A model generated the notes under the pieces. That model worked only from the letters and a program-made list of their open reading frames with translations. It was not told the DNA's origin and did no database searches. The translations under genes were made by a program, and so were the position numbers. Positions 17,803-27,031 of a DNA stretch of 64,000 nucleotides are shown here, in pieces. The DNA comes from Nocardiopsis xinjiangensis YIM 90004 (lineage in GTDB: Bacteria > Actinomycetota > Actinomycetes > Streptosporangiales > Streptosporangiaceae), in contig NZ_ANBE01000021.1 of NCBI RefSeq assembly GCF_000341145.1, forward strand, positions 34,728 through 98,727, in the 5' to 3' direction. Position 1 is the first letter of the stretch, and each line of letters begins with the position of its first letter.

Positions 17803-18138
17803 TCAGGCGTTGACCGGGCGGTTGAGACCGCCGAGGTCGGCGCCCGACTGGCCCAGGACGTCGCTGGAATCCATGTCGGTGGTGCTGAACTGGGACTGGC
17901 CCTCGTTCAACTTGATGCCGTTCTGGGAGCACCAGGACATGAGCTCTTCGAACCTTTCGGTGAGCGCCCTCTTGGCTTCGTTGAACTCCTTGAGGGCCTC
18001 ACCTTGGAGGACCTTGGCGTCCTCGGACATGTCGTCGATGAGCTGGCTCATCTGACGCTGGATCGACTCCGACTCCTGTGCGAGCTGCTCGCCACCGGTG
18101 CCGAGTGTATCGAAATTTTCAAGACCTGTTCCGGACAT
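17803..18138 (-). CDS. WXG100-like partner lacking the WXG motif (EsxB-like)
   Basis: A 111-residue protein with the length and all-helical, Glu/Gln-rich make-up of WXG100 proteins, next to a true WXG100 gene. At the expected turn the sequence is VLQGEALKEF, so Leu replaces Trp while the Gly and downstream Ala/Phe are kept. A Trp and Cys appear later (MSWCSQNG), and the tail is a flexible Gly/Ser/Asp run ending GGLNRPVNA. The ATG at 18136-18138 follows AAAGGGAA; the extra 31 codons upstream are untranslated leader. It probably forms the heterodimer with the 17431-17727 product. Confidence 0.8.
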   Translation of the reverse strand: MSGTGLENFDTLGTGGEQLAQESESIQRQMSQLIDDMSEDAKVLQGEALKEFNEAKRALTERFEELMSWCSQNGIKLNEGQSQFSTTDMDSSDVLGQSGADLGGLNRPVNA

Positions 18139-18290
18139 GGTTCCCTTTCTGTTGGATTGGGATAACCGTTCCTTGTTCAGTGGGGGACAAGGAACAGGAG
18201 GCCAGAAGTTTACATCGGGAACGATAGCCATCCCGATCCGGGTGCGTCAATTACTCCAGGTGGTTCGAAGGGACGGAGTAATTTTCGTTC

Positions 18291-19451
18291 CTATTGCTGG
18301 GCGTCCGGAGAGGGAGCGCTGCTCGGGTCGACGGGGACGGGGTCACGTACCCACCGCACGGCCAGGGGCCAGCCGTTCATGGAGGAGTCGTGCAGGACAG
18401 GGAAGGCCTCCTCCGTCGACTCCGTCTTCCCGGAGTCGTCGAGATCGATACGGAACCATTGGTCCTCCGTCTGCAGGAGCACGGCATCACGCTCTGGAGT
18501 CAGGGCGTACTGCACCACGGGACCGGATTCGTCCTCGAGCAGACGGGCTTCAGTGTAATCCTGTCCGTCGGCCTCCACCAGGTAAGCGCCCGGAGGGGGA
18601 TCTTCGTCCTCGGGGGAGGGATCGGGGCGCAGCAGGGCGGTGCCTTCTCCCCACACGGCCGCACCGTCGAAGGTCTGCCACTGTTCTCCGTCGGTGGTCA
18701 GAGTGGCGTTGACGACCGTCTCGCCGGTGCGCCGCACCACGAGGTTGCCACCCCCGTTGAGCTGTTCGGTCTGGACGCTGTCGCGGATGTGGAGGGCGCC
18801 TTCGGGGGTCAGGGCCCAGTCGCTCGGGGCTTGGTTCTCACCGAGGGCGAGGGTTCCTTCCTGGTTCGGGGTGCCGGTGGGCGCCTCCAGGGGGACCGAG
18901 AGGACCTGCGGTGGGTTGGGGCCCTCAGGGGCGTCCGAGACGTACCACACGCGGTCCTCGTGCACGACGGGGTCCGAGACGACTTCGCCGTTGGCCGGCG
19001 GCACCGATTCCACGGCTTCGTAGCTGAACTGCGTGGGGTCCTCACCGCTCTCCTCGTCCTCCGGAGAGGAGCTCTCAGCGTCCTCGGCTTCGGTCAGCAT
19101 CGCGATGTTCACGGCGTTGGGCTCCTCCGTGGCGTACACGAACACCATCCAGTCCTCGGAGAACTGTGCGTGTACCTGAGGTCCCTCCGCCATCGCGTCG
19201 ACGGCGCCCTCGGGAAGGCCGAAGCGCTGCTCGGGCTGCCCGGTCTCCGGGTCGTGAAAAACCAGCGTCTGGTCGGTCTCGGGGTCGCCGCCCTCGTGAC
19301 CGCGGTGCAGTAGAGCGAGCCCGGAGGGGCCTTGCTCCGCCAGGTCGTCGACGGTCTCGGGCGCCCCGGCGTCGCCGTCGTCCCCCGTCTCGCTGCACGC
19401 GGCCACACAGAGCACGCACACGGCCGAGAGCAGGGCGAGAGGGCGCCGCAT
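18291..19451 (-). CDS. Lipoprotein with repeated beta-strand (propeller-like) structure
   Basis: A 386-residue lipoprotein: basic start MRRPLALL, hydrophobic core, lipobox VAAC with lipidated Cys19. The mature part is acidic and beta-rich with short repeats such as TLVFHDPETGQPEQRFGLP, DRVWYVSDAPEG and AVLLQTEDQWFRIDL, which suggest a beta-propeller. The ATG at 19449-19451 was chosen for the signal sequence and the AAAGG upstream. A related lipoprotein at 42407-43531 shares the FHDPE-G...GL segment and the LL-T-D C-terminal strand. It sits between the ESX genes and two more lipoproteins and is probably exposed at the cell surface. Confidence 0.8.
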   Translation of the reverse strand: MRRPLALLSAVCVLCVAACSETGDDGDAGAPETVDDLAEQGPSGLALLHRGHEGGDPETDQTLVFHDPETGQPEQRFGLPEGAVDAMAEGPQVHAQFSEDWMVFVYATEEPNAVNIAMLTEAEDAESSSPEDEESGEDPTQFSYEAVESVPPANGEVVSDPVVHEDRVWYVSDAPEGPNPPQVLSVPLEAPTGTPNQEGTLALGENQAPSDWALTPEGALHIRDSVQTEQLNGGGNLVVRRTGETVVNATLTTDGEQWQTFDGAAVWGEGTALLRPDPSPEDEDPPPGAYLVEADGQDYTEARLLEDESGPVVQYALTPERDAVLLQTEDQWFRIDLDDSGKTESTEEAFPVLHDSSMNGWPLAVRWVRDPVPVDPSSAPSPDAQQ

Positions 19452-19458
19452 GCAGGAC

Positions 19459-20148
19459 CTACCTTTCGGGGCAGAGGCGAGGGAACGCAGGGACTGAAGA
19501 TGTGACTCCCCCCGAAAGGTTATGGTTCGGTCCGCGCAGTACGGGACACGGAGGCACTTCTCTGACAGTGGCCGCACGGCGTTCATACAGGGCAGAAGGC
19601 CTGTCCAGCCCGTCTGCGGCGACTCGGTGCCGGTTCGAGCGTGTGCCTGTCGGTAGGGTTTGGCCGATTCCGGCCATCGGTCCAGAACGGTGCGCGGAAC
19701 GGCGATTTTTCAGGTATGAGCGCACCAAGAAGTGATCTGGCTCTCGCTGAGTAATTGTTTCGAGTGCGTCACGAAGATCGTTCAGCTGTACATCGTGGTA
19801 GCACAAGTGATCGCTGGGGTCGCGGAGTTGGTGGCGCTCCGGATCCGCGAACGTGTCCTGATCGAGGTCCTCCGGAGCGAAGGTGCCCTGGTCGATGAGC
19901 CGTTGGATGCTGTGGTGGAGCACATGGGCCTCGATGGTCTGCGATGAGCCGATGAAGAAGGTGTCGGCAGGTGTGTCGGGATCGGGTCCGGCTTTGTGGA
20001 TTCGGACAGGTTTTTCCTGGTCCTGGGGATCGATGCTGCCGCTACCAGTGGTGTGGTGCTCGACTCGCAGTGGGTCGGGGGCGGTGCAGCCTGCGGTGGC
20101 CAGGAGAACCAGGGTGGCTGTGGTGACGAGAGTGGTGCGGGGTTTCAT
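19459..20148 (-). CDS. Small lipoprotein, possibly with a spurious C-terminal extension
   Basis: A lipoprotein with lipobox ATAGC (Cys21) and a mature acidic domain containing FFIGSSQTIEAHVLHHSIQR and SDHLCYHDVQLNDLRDAL. Its ATG overlaps the stop of the preceding lipoprotein gene by four bases (ATGA), so the two are translationally coupled. After about residue 143 the sequence turns into an Arg/Pro-rich run without clear codon bias, extending to just 8 bases before the next gene's start and covering its leader. That suggests an original stop was lost by mutation or a frameshift. Function is unknown. Confidence 0.6.
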   Translation of the reverse strand: MKPRTTLVTTATLVLLATAGCTAPDPLRVEHHTTGSGSIDPQDQEKPVRIHKAGPDPDTPADTFFIGSSQTIEAHVLHHSIQRLIDQGTFAPEDLDQDTFADPERHQLRDPSDHLCYHDVQLNDLRDALETITQREPDHFLVRSYLKNRRSAHRSGPMAGIGQTLPTGTRSNRHRVAADGLDRPSALYERRAATVREVPPCPVLRGPNHNLSGGVTSSVPAFPRLCPER

Positions 20149-21512
20149 CGGAGTGCGGTCAGGCGCGGGGTGTGGTCATTTCTGGGGAACTCGCGTAGGA
20201 GGACGGCTCCCGGTACCTCTCGGAAAGTCATCGGACCGACTTCGCGATTGAGCCGGTCGGAGTTGAGTATATCTTCGGTGTTGAGCTCGATGTTGAGGGG
20301 GATGCGATGGTCGTTATCGTTGCCCCACTCTAGGACGACGATTTCCTGTTCTTTTTCTTCGCCGGTTAGACGCAGTTTGACCAATGATTCTTCCAGGAGG
20401 ACAAAACTATGATTACTTCCTCGGGCCACGTTCTCGTCCGTGGAGATGGTGTCGCGGACAGATCCGTCGAAGTCACGTAGTTCGTACCGAACTTTATTGT
20501 GTTCGGAGCTGTTACTCACAACGTTCAAGTATCCGTTAGGGAAGACACGGAGTAGGGAGTCATCGGCGGTGCTGGGTAGGTCATCGGTGATGAGGTCGCC
20601 GGTGGTGGTGTCGATGACGACGGTTCCGCGTTGAAGGGAGATGTTCTCCAATACCAGCAGGTCATCGGATACGAAGAAATCCGTCTTTCTCGGAGACAAC
20701 GGAATCGGGTAGACGTTTTCGTCGGGTTGGTAGTCGTCTCCTTGTTGGAGGTGCCAGGTTTGTTCGCCGGTTTGTAGGTCGATGCCGGTGAGGGCGGGGT
20801 CTTGGGTGGGGCAGGTGTGGACGATGACGGCGGTCTCGTCGGTGAGTAGGCCTTGTTCGATGATGGCGTTGTTGCCGTCGTCGCATCCGGGCAGGGTGGT
20901 TTCCCATCCGGTGTCCTGATCCTGGTCCTGGTGTTCCCAGGGGGTCAGGGTCAGGTGGAGGTCGTGGTCGCTGGTGGAGGTGAGGTTGCCTGTGGTGTGG
21001 GGCAGGCCGAGGCGGGTGGGGGTGAACAGGTCGTCGCTGCCCTCGGTTTGGTGGTCGATGCGTTGGTGTTCTTGGCCGGTGGCGGTGTCGAGTAGGACGG
21101 TGGTCTGGCCGGGGGAGAAAGCGGCGATGGTGCCGTCGGGGGTGAGGGCCAGGTCGGTTTCGTCTTCCTCGAGGTCGGTGGAGTCGGGGAGTAGGTAGCT
21201 CCAGGTGGTTTCGCCGGTGGTGGTGTCCATGCCGATGAGGCCGTTGTTGAGTTCGATCAGGGCACCGCTGGGTGTGGGGTGGATGGCCTGGATGGTGGTG
21301 CCGGGGGTGCCTTCCCAGGTCCAGGCGGTCTCGGTGACGGTGCTCGGGACGGGGCCCGGGTCGGGCGGGATATCGGTGGTGTGGTGTTCGAGAGCGTGGC
21401 CGGCCAAAGGCTCGGGGCCGGGGTTCTGGTTTTCAGTGCTGTTGACGGAGCACCCAGCCAGAAACACGGAAATGGACACCGAAGATATTATTGCGTTGCA
21501 TGCTAGTCTCAT
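20145..21512 (-). CDS. PQQ/beta-propeller-type lipoprotein
   Basis: A 455-residue lipoprotein starting at the ATG 21510-21512: hydrophobic leader and lipobox FLAGC (Cys21). The mature part contains repeated strands of the PQQ-like type, for example LIGMDTTTGETTWSYLLP, LTGIDLQTGEQTWHLQ and VVIDTTTGDLITDDLP, consistent with a seven- or eight-bladed propeller used for protein contacts or sensing. The ribosome binding site is weak. Base composition of the first 100 codons and the last 170 is clearly lower in GC than the neighbours. It is coupled to the following lipoprotein gene. A small IS-disrupted gene lies upstream. Confidence 0.8.
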   Translation of the reverse strand: MRLACNAIISSVSISVFLAGCSVNSTENQNPGPEPLAGHALEHHTTDIPPDPGPVPSTVTETAWTWEGTPGTTIQAIHPTPSGALIELNNGLIGMDTTTGETTWSYLLPDSTDLEEDETDLALTPDGTIAAFSPGQTTVLLDTATGQEHQRIDHQTEGSDDLFTPTRLGLPHTTGNLTSTSDHDLHLTLTPWEHQDQDQDTGWETTLPGCDDGNNAIIEQGLLTDETAVIVHTCPTQDPALTGIDLQTGEQTWHLQQGDDYQPDENVYPIPLSPRKTDFFVSDDLLVLENISLQRGTVVIDTTTGDLITDDLPSTADDSLLRVFPNGYLNVVSNSSEHNKVRYELRDFDGSVRDTISTDENVARGSNHSFVLLEESLVKLRLTGEEKEQEIVVLEWGNDNDHRIPLNIELNTEDILNSDRLNREVGPMTFREVPGAVLLREFPRNDHTPRLTALR

Positions 21513-21690
21513 AAATTTGTAGCCCAAAGAAACTAATTTCACCAAAGATCTAGAGTTGGGTCGCGTCGAGCTCTTCTTGAATTTTTTCACGAGTGACATT
21601 GTGGGCATCGATGTATTCACTTACTGCTTCATCGTGATTGAATTCCGTTCCGTGCCACGAATCGTGGAAAAGTTCCCGCCATGCGTCATT

Positions 21691-21704
21691 GAGGTGATCT
21701 CAGC
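21691..21704. repeat. Left terminal inverted repeat of the IS
   Basis: GAGGTGATCTCAGC, perfectly complementary to 22661-22674. Matching becomes scattered beyond the 14th base. Confidence 0.9.
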
Positions 21705-22520
21705 GAGTTTGCTTTTCGATATTCGTCAGAGCCAACGCGGCTTGCACGATCATCCCGATCTTGGACGGGCCCGTCGTGGTGTGGCGCAGTGCCCTCCACC
21801 TGCCGGTGAGCACGGCCATGGCACGCTCGCCGATGCATCGCAGGCCGCGTAGGAGCCGGTTATGGGCACGGTCATCGACATGCCGGCGGCGCTCGTCGAC
21901 CTCGGGCGGACGCTTGATCGGAGTGCGCACACCCACCCCGGCGCCCTCGTAGGCGGGATCGGCCAACATCACCAGCCCCTCGGCGGTGGCCTTGTGCAAA
22001 GCGGGAACGCGTGCAGGCGTGCGGCGGTGATATCGGCCGTGGACCCGGGCTCGACCTCCGAGACCCACACCGGTTCCCCACGAGCATCGGACAGGAACTG
22101 GATGTTGCCGCCGTGGTGGTGTTTATGGCCGCTGCATCCAAAGGTCGCTCTCACCAGAGGGGGCAGGCTCCGAACAATGGTCACAAGGAAACAGTTTTCC
22201 GTCCAGGATCAGAGGGTCCTCGGGGGCCAGGCGGGCGTGTTCGAGCACTTCGTACAGGTCGGGAGCCTGGTCGGCCAGCACGTGGACACCCTCGTCGACG
22301 TAACGGTAGCGGTGGCCCGACAGATGTGGTTGTCCCTGGCCAGAGCATCGATCGCCGTGTCATCGCGAAACCACCGCAAGATCAGGACCGCCTGTTTGCA
22401 GCAGGTCAGGGAGCGGGTGCCCGTGCGGGTGCCGCAGCGTCGGCGTTCGGCGTTCAGCAGGGCCGAAAGGTGCCAAACGGTGGCCTGGTCCACGACGAGG
22501 GTGGCAGGGTAGGCAACCAC
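21700..22520 (-). pseudogene. IS5-type DDE transposase, multiply frameshifted
   Basis: The pieces add up to one DDE_Tnp_4-type transposase. The N-terminal part starts at a GTG at 22518-22520 (VVAYPATLVVDQATVW) and has the helix-turn-helix segment RWFRDDTAIDALARDNHIC. A frame change near 22317 leads to YVDEGVHVLADQAPDLYEV and LILDGKLFPCDHC, which contains the first catalytic Asp. A further change gives HKHHHGGNIQFLSDARGEP and GSTADITAARLHAF. The last piece is LADPAYEGAGVGV then RGLRCIGERAMAVLTGRW, with the second Asp and the catalytic Glu. At least three frameshifts make it inactive. Confidence 0.85.
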
Positions 22521-22660
22521 GTGGAGCCTTTCATGGTGGTCCGGTGCAGATTCCACATCTCGCCTTCTACCTGGGGCTCCACGCCTGTGTCAGGGGAACG
22601 GAAGTTCACCCATGGATGCGCTTCTCGTCTTGATTGTCGGTTGCCTGCTGATTCCCAGTT

Positions 22661-22674
22661 GCTGAGATCACCTC
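22661..22674. repeat. Right terminal inverted repeat of the IS
   Basis: GCTGAGATCACCTC, the exact complement of the left end, followed by the ATT target repeat. Confidence 0.9.
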
Positions 22675-22923
22675 ATTAGGGCCTCGAAGGTCGTTTCGAG
22701 GCCGGCCATCGCATCGGCGAGGGCTTCGGCCTGCTCGCCCTTGCTCGCGGCTTCCCAGGTGTTGGCGCCGACTTCTTCCGAACTCATCGTTCATCGCTCC
22801 TTCGCGGGGGACAGGGGCAGGCGTTCAGCGTGGAGGAAGGGGCGTGTACGCCCTCCCCCATGGAACTACATTCGGTATCACTGCATGTACGTAACCTCCT
22901 ACTTTCGGGCACAGGTGCGACAG

Positions 22924-22961
22924 AACGTGGGTGTGTAGGAGATCTCCTACACACCCACGTT
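22924..22961 (-). terminator. 38-bp perfect palindrome after eccC
   Basis: AACGTGGGTGTGTAGGAGA followed immediately by its exact complement gives a 19-bp stem with no spare loop bases. It starts 30 bases beyond the EccC stop (22991) on the minus strand and would end or attenuate eccC transcription before the small gene at 22787. There is no long T run, so attenuation or mRNA protection is also possible. Confidence 0.7.
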
Positions 22962-22990
22962 CGGCGGATCGGTCACTCGGGCCACTCGGA

Positions 22991-25900
22991 TCAGGCGGGC
23001 GGTTTGCTCCATCCCACCTGGATCAGGTCCGGGCGCTGCCCGCGGCGGGCGATGAGAGCCCGCCCTTGGGGAAGCGGGCGGGAAGGGATTCCGTTGGCCA
23101 GGCGGCCCTCCATGCGGTCACCGGAGAAAAGCATGCCCGGGGCCGCCATGTCGTTGAGAGCCTGCATGAACGGTTCGTACATGGCTCGTGCCGCACCGCC
23201 CGTACGCCGGGCGGCGATGACGTGGAGGCCCAGATCCGAGCCCTGCGGGATGTACTTCGCCAAGGGGGCCAGCGGGTTCGAGCGGGAACCCATCATGTCC
23301 ATGTCGTCCACGATGACGTACAGGTCCAGGCCCGACCACCAGCTCCGGTTCCGCAGCTGTTTGGGGGTCACGTCCGGGCCCGGCAGGCGCTCGTTGAGTG
23401 AACTCGCCAGGTTCTGGGCCACGGCATTGGTCTGCTCGGCGGTCGTGCAGTAGGCGAGCTGATACTCATCGGGGATGAGCTCGAGGTGGCTGCGGCGGAA
23501 GTCGACCATGACGATGCCGACCTCCTTCGAGGGGCGGCGCATGATCTGGGTCGCCAGCCCGCGCAGGAGCGCGCTCTTGCCGGATTGCGGATCGCCGAAG
23601 ACCACCAGGTGCGGATCGCGCTCCAGGTTGGTGGTGGCCGGCGCGAGCGAGCTCTCGGCCAACCCGAGCACAAGGTCCAGCTTGCGTCCGCGTGGGGCGG
23701 GTTGCCCCTTGAGCAGATCGTCGAGGTCCACATGCTCGGGCAGGGTCTTGACCCCTTCGACGGCCTTCTGCGGCCAGCGGTTCTTCACGCGCTCGGTGAG
23801 GTCCTGGACCCCGGCACCGATGTCCTCGTCCGAGGCCACCCCGTCGACGCGGGGCAGAGCCACGTGGGCATGGCGTTCCTCGGTCGTCAGACCGCGGCCG
23901 GGGGTCTCCTTGGGGACCTCCTGGGCGATCTTCCGGCCGACCGAGGAGTCCATCGGGTCACTCAACCGCAGTTCGAAATGACCGCCGAACATCGCTTGCA
24001 ACCGGGACCGGATCTGTGAGTTGGCCGCACCGGTCAGGATGGTGTGCACACCCAGGGAGGGTCCGCGGGAGGCGATGTCGGTGAGGACCTGGTCGGCGTC
24101 GTCGAGGGTGTCGCGCACCGCCGACCAACCGTCGATGATCAGGAAGAGGTCGCCCGGAACACTGGCGGGAACACTGCCTTCGGCCCGGGCCTGACGCAGT
24201 GCCGCCGGCGAGTCGAGCTTGTGTTTGCGGAACGTCCGCTGGCGGCGGTCCAACTGGGCACGCACGTCCACCAGCACGCGCTGCACCTTCTCGGGGTCAG
24301 CGCGTCCGGCCACGCCGGCCACATGCGGCAACTCGTCCATCGCCTGGAGGCCGCCGCCACCGAAGTCGATGGCGTACACACTGACGCGGCCGGGCGGGTA
24401 GCGCCACGAGAGCGAGGCGACCATCGTGCGCAGCAGCGTCGACTTCCCTGACTGGGGGCCGCCGAGCACGACCACATTGCCCTCACCGCCAGTGAAGTCG
24501 AGCTCGGTGGGCACGACCTTCTGGTCCCGTGGGATGTCGGTGAGGCCGAGGACCGCACGCATCTCCTGGGCGGGTGGCTCCGTTCCTGGGCCGTCGATCT
24601 CCCCCTCGCCGAGATCCGCCAACACCGAGTCGAGGGTGAGCTTCTCGGGCAGGGGCGGCACCCAGATGGGACGTACACGGTCGGCACCCGATGCGACGAG
24701 CTGGTCGACGGTCACCTGCAGGATGGAGCGCTTCTCCTCGGTCTCGTCGGCCTCCTCCTTCTTCTCGTGGAGAGTGCCGATGAGGGAGTCGACGAGCTCG
24801 TTGGTTCCGGACAGTTTCTCCAGGCCGTTGTAGGACAGCAGCGGGAGAACCGGGTCTTGCTGTTCCTGGTCCTCCTCCTCGGCCGGCGGTTCGTAGGGGT
24901 GGGACACCATCGCGGCCTTGAAACGCTCGAAGACGGAGGTGTCCACCTTCAGGTACCCGGAGCCTGGTTCGGGGGGCAGGTGGTAGGCGTCCCCGACACC
25001 GATGGCTTCCCGGCTCTCGGCCTCGGAGAAGGTCCGCAGGCCCACCCTGTAGGAGAGGTGGGACTCCAAGCCCTTGATCTTGCCGGACTCCAGCCGCTGA
25101 GTGGCCAGGAGCAGGTGCACACCGATGGAACGGCCGATGCGTCCGATGGCCACGAACAGTTCCGCGAAGTCGGGATGGGCGGTGAGAAGTTCGGAGAACT
25201 CGTCGATGATGATGAGTAGATGCGGTAGGGGCTCCAGGTCGGGGTTCTTCTCCCTGGCGGCTTCGTACGCGTGCAGATTGGGGAGATTCCCGGCCTCCTT
25301 GAGGATCTGCTGGCGTCGTACGAGCTCACCGAAGGTCGCCTCCCGGAACCGGATGACGAGCGAGTCGTCGTCGGCGAGGTTGGTGATGAGTCCTGCGCTG
25401 TGCGGGAGCCGGTCGGTGTCGGCGAAGGTCGCTCCGCCCTTGAAGTCGACGAGGAGCAGAGCGAGGTTCTCGGGGGAGTGGTTGATGACCAGGGAAGCCA
25501 CCATGGTGCGCAGCATCTCCGACTTGCCGGAACCGGTCGCACCGACCACGAGTCCGTGCGGACCCATCCCACCGAACGCCGACTCCTTGAGGTCGAGAAG
25601 GACCGTGTTGCCGTTCGGGCCGATGCCGATGGGTACGCGCAGGTAGTCACCGGTGCTGCGCCTGCGCCAGGTTCGGCGGGTGTCGAGCTTGGCCACGTCG
25701 TCCACCCCCAGGATGTCGGGAAGCCCGACATTGCCGTGCATGGCGTCGTCGCCGTCGATGGCCGTGATGCCGAAGGGGGCCAGGATCCGAGCGAGGGCCG
25801 TCATCTGTGCGACGTCGCTCCGGTCGGCGTCTCCCTTGAGCGGCGCGCGGTCGTCGCCGGAGCCTTTGTCAGGCTTGTCGGCTTCGGTGTCCTCCTCGAT

Positions 25901-27031
25901 CCGTCCCTCTTCGTCGACGAAGAGCCTGAGGTCGACGTTCTCGGGCTCCTCGCGCTTGTCGGCGACCAGAACGACGACGTGGATCCCCAGATCGGCGAGA
26001 GACGTGACGGGTGCTTCAGCCTCCAGCCCGGACAGGGTGGACTGCTGTTCCCCGTCCAGGACGACCACCAGGCGCTGTGTGCCGGGTCCAGGGCTGCGGC
26101 CCCGGCGGCGCTGGAGGTCGACGGTGCGGCGCTCGATCTCGTCGGTGAGCAGATCGGCGATCTGGACGGTGTTGCCGGTGACGAAGCGGGCGGGCATGTT
26201 CCCGTCCCGGGCGTCGTCGAACGTGTTGTGCGGCAACCACTTGAGCCATTCCCAGTGGGGGCGCAACTGCCCGTCACGGACCACCCCGACACGGAGGTCG
26301 TTGGGGGAGTGGAAGACGGACAACTGGGCCACCATCGACCGGGCCATGGAGCGGCTCGCAGCTCGGTCGCCGACCATCGAGACCACGCCGTACTCGCTCA
26401 GCGGCAGGACCAGCGGCATCTCGGGAACATCGGCGTACAGCTCGATGAGCTGGTCGGCCGCGCCTTGGCACACGGGATCGTAGACGATCAGTGGGGAGGA
26501 GGTGTCCAGCTTCAGCTTGAGGCGCCGGGCCAACGGACGGATCCCGGACCCGATACGAGCGTCCAGGAAGTCCGGGTCGGAGGGGCGCCGTTCCCACCGC
26601 CGGGCTCTCGACCGTGCCGGTTCGACCAGCAGGTGCGGCGGCGGGTGGCGGAAGGCATGGTCCGCCCGCTGCGTCGAGGTGACTTCGCGCACGATCTCGC
26701 GTAGTTGATCCAGGTAATCGACGTATCGTTCACGCTGCTCACGGATGCGCTTGCGCGGCCCGTTGTGCTGGGACACGAACATGACGATGCCGACGATGAC
26801 ACTGGCGATCATGATCATCACGCCGGCGACCGCCATGAGCGGTCGGTGGCCCATGGTGATCGACATCAACAGGGAGCCCGAGCCTGTGATGATCGGCATG
26901 ATGATCATGGCGCCGGAGCTGGAGGTGGGGGAGTCCTCCGGCATCTGCGGGGGTGTCGCGATGACCAGTGGAGAGTTCCCCGGGGCGGGGGGAACGCTGC
27001 GGGCCGGCCGAGGGACAGATCTCGTCGCCAC
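22991..27031 (-). CDS. eccC: Type VII secretion ATPase EccC (FtsK/SpoIIIE type)
   Basis: The 1346-residue motor of an ESX system, binding WXG100 substrates and driving export. Two transmembrane helices lie near residues 41-60 and 64-87. Three ATPase modules follow, with Walker A motifs GATGSGKS (497-504), GGPQSGKS (857-864) and GDPQSGKS (1146-1153). The first module also shows the Walker B region LLIIIDEFSELL, and the third shows LYVIVDDMDMM. All three modules are on one chain, as in many actinomycetes but unlike the split EccCa/EccCb of ESX-1. The GTG at 27029-27031 follows GGAAAG. It is transcribed away from eccD, and no eccB, eccE or mycP is nearby. Confidence 0.95.
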   Translation of the reverse strand: MATRSVPRPARSVPPAPGNSPLVIATPPQMPEDSPTSSSGAMIIMPIITGSGSLLMSITMGHRPLMAVAGVMIMIASVIVGIVMFVSQHNGPRKRIREQRERYVDYLDQLREIVREVTSTQRADHAFRHPPPHLLVEPARSRARRWERRPSDPDFLDARIGSGIRPLARRLKLKLDTSSPLIVYDPVCQGAADQLIELYADVPEMPLVLPLSEYGVVSMVGDRAASRSMARSMVAQLSVFHSPNDLRVGVVRDGQLRPHWEWLKWLPHNTFDDARDGNMPARFVTGNTVQIADLLTDEIERRTVDLQRRRGRSPGPGTQRLVVVLDGEQQSTLSGLEAEAPVTSLADLGIHVVVLVADKREEPENVDLRLFVDEEGRIEEDTEADKPDKGSGDDRAPLKGDADRSDVAQMTALARILAPFGITAIDGDDAMHGNVGLPDILGVDDVAKLDTRRTWRRRSTGDYLRVPIGIGPNGNTVLLDLKESAFGGMGPHGLVVGATGSGKSEMLRTMVASLVINHSPENLALLLVDFKGGATFADTDRLPHSAGLITNLADDDSLVIRFREATFGELVRRQQILKEAGNLPNLHAYEAAREKNPDLEPLPHLLIIIDEFSELLTAHPDFAELFVAIGRIGRSIGVHLLLATQRLESGKIKGLESHLSYRVGLRTFSEAESREAIGVGDAYHLPPEPGSGYLKVDTSVFERFKAAMVSHPYEPPAEEEDQEQQDPVLPLLSYNGLEKLSGTNELVDSLIGTLHEKKEEADETEEKRSILQVTVDQLVASGADRVRPIWVPPLPEKLTLDSVLADLGEGEIDGPGTEPPAQEMRAVLGLTDIPRDQKVVPTELDFTGGEGNVVVLGGPQSGKSTLLRTMVASLSWRYPPGRVSVYAIDFGGGGLQAMDELPHVAGVAGRADPEKVQRVLVDVRAQLDRRQRTFRKHKLDSPAALRQARAEGSVPASVPGDLFLIIDGWSAVRDTLDDADQVLTDIASRGPSLGVHTILTGAANSQIRSRLQAMFGGHFELRLSDPMDSSVGRKIAQEVPKETPGRGLTTEERHAHVALPRVDGVASDEDIGAGVQDLTERVKNRWPQKAVEGVKTLPEHVDLDDLLKGQPAPRGRKLDLVLGLAESSLAPATTNLERDPHLVVFGDPQSGKSALLRGLATQIMRRPSKEVGIVMVDFRRSHLELIPDEYQLAYCTTAEQTNAVAQNLASSLNERLPGPDVTPKQLRNRSWWSGLDLYVIVDDMDMMGSRSNPLAPLAKYIPQGSDLGLHVIAARRTGGAARAMYEPFMQALNDMAAPGMLFSGDRMEGRLANGIPSRPLPQGRALIARRGQRPDLIQVGWSKPPA

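Larger units (their letters stand above)
21691..22674 (-). mobile_element. Decayed IS5-family-like insertion sequence, 984 bp
   Basis: The ends are exact inverted repeats, GAGGTGATCTCAGC at 21691-21704 and its complement at 22661-22674. Both flanks carry ATT (21688-21690 and 22675-22677), consistent with a 3-bp target duplication. Inside is one transposase of the IS5/DDE_Tnp_4 type, broken into several frames. Length, a single orf and 3-bp duplication all suit an IS5-group element. It inserted into the small gene downstream of eccC and may reduce expression of the genes behind it. Confidence 0.88.
21550..22787 (-). pseudogene. Small ESX-island gene split by the IS element
   Basis: The 5' part starts with an ATG at 22785-22787 behind AAGGAG and encodes 37 residues (MSSEEVGANTWEAASKGE... 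ending GLETTFEAL). It is then interrupted at the IS end at 22674. On the far side of the IS, 21690 to the stop at 21550-21552, a coding-like frame continues (NDAWRELFHDSWHG... ending EKIQEELDATQL). Joined, they make an acidic helical protein of about 83 residues. The two parts are off by one base after removing the target duplication, so either the frame was already shifted or a base was lost. It lies between EccC and the lipoproteins, so it may have been a secreted substrate. Confidence 0.6.
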
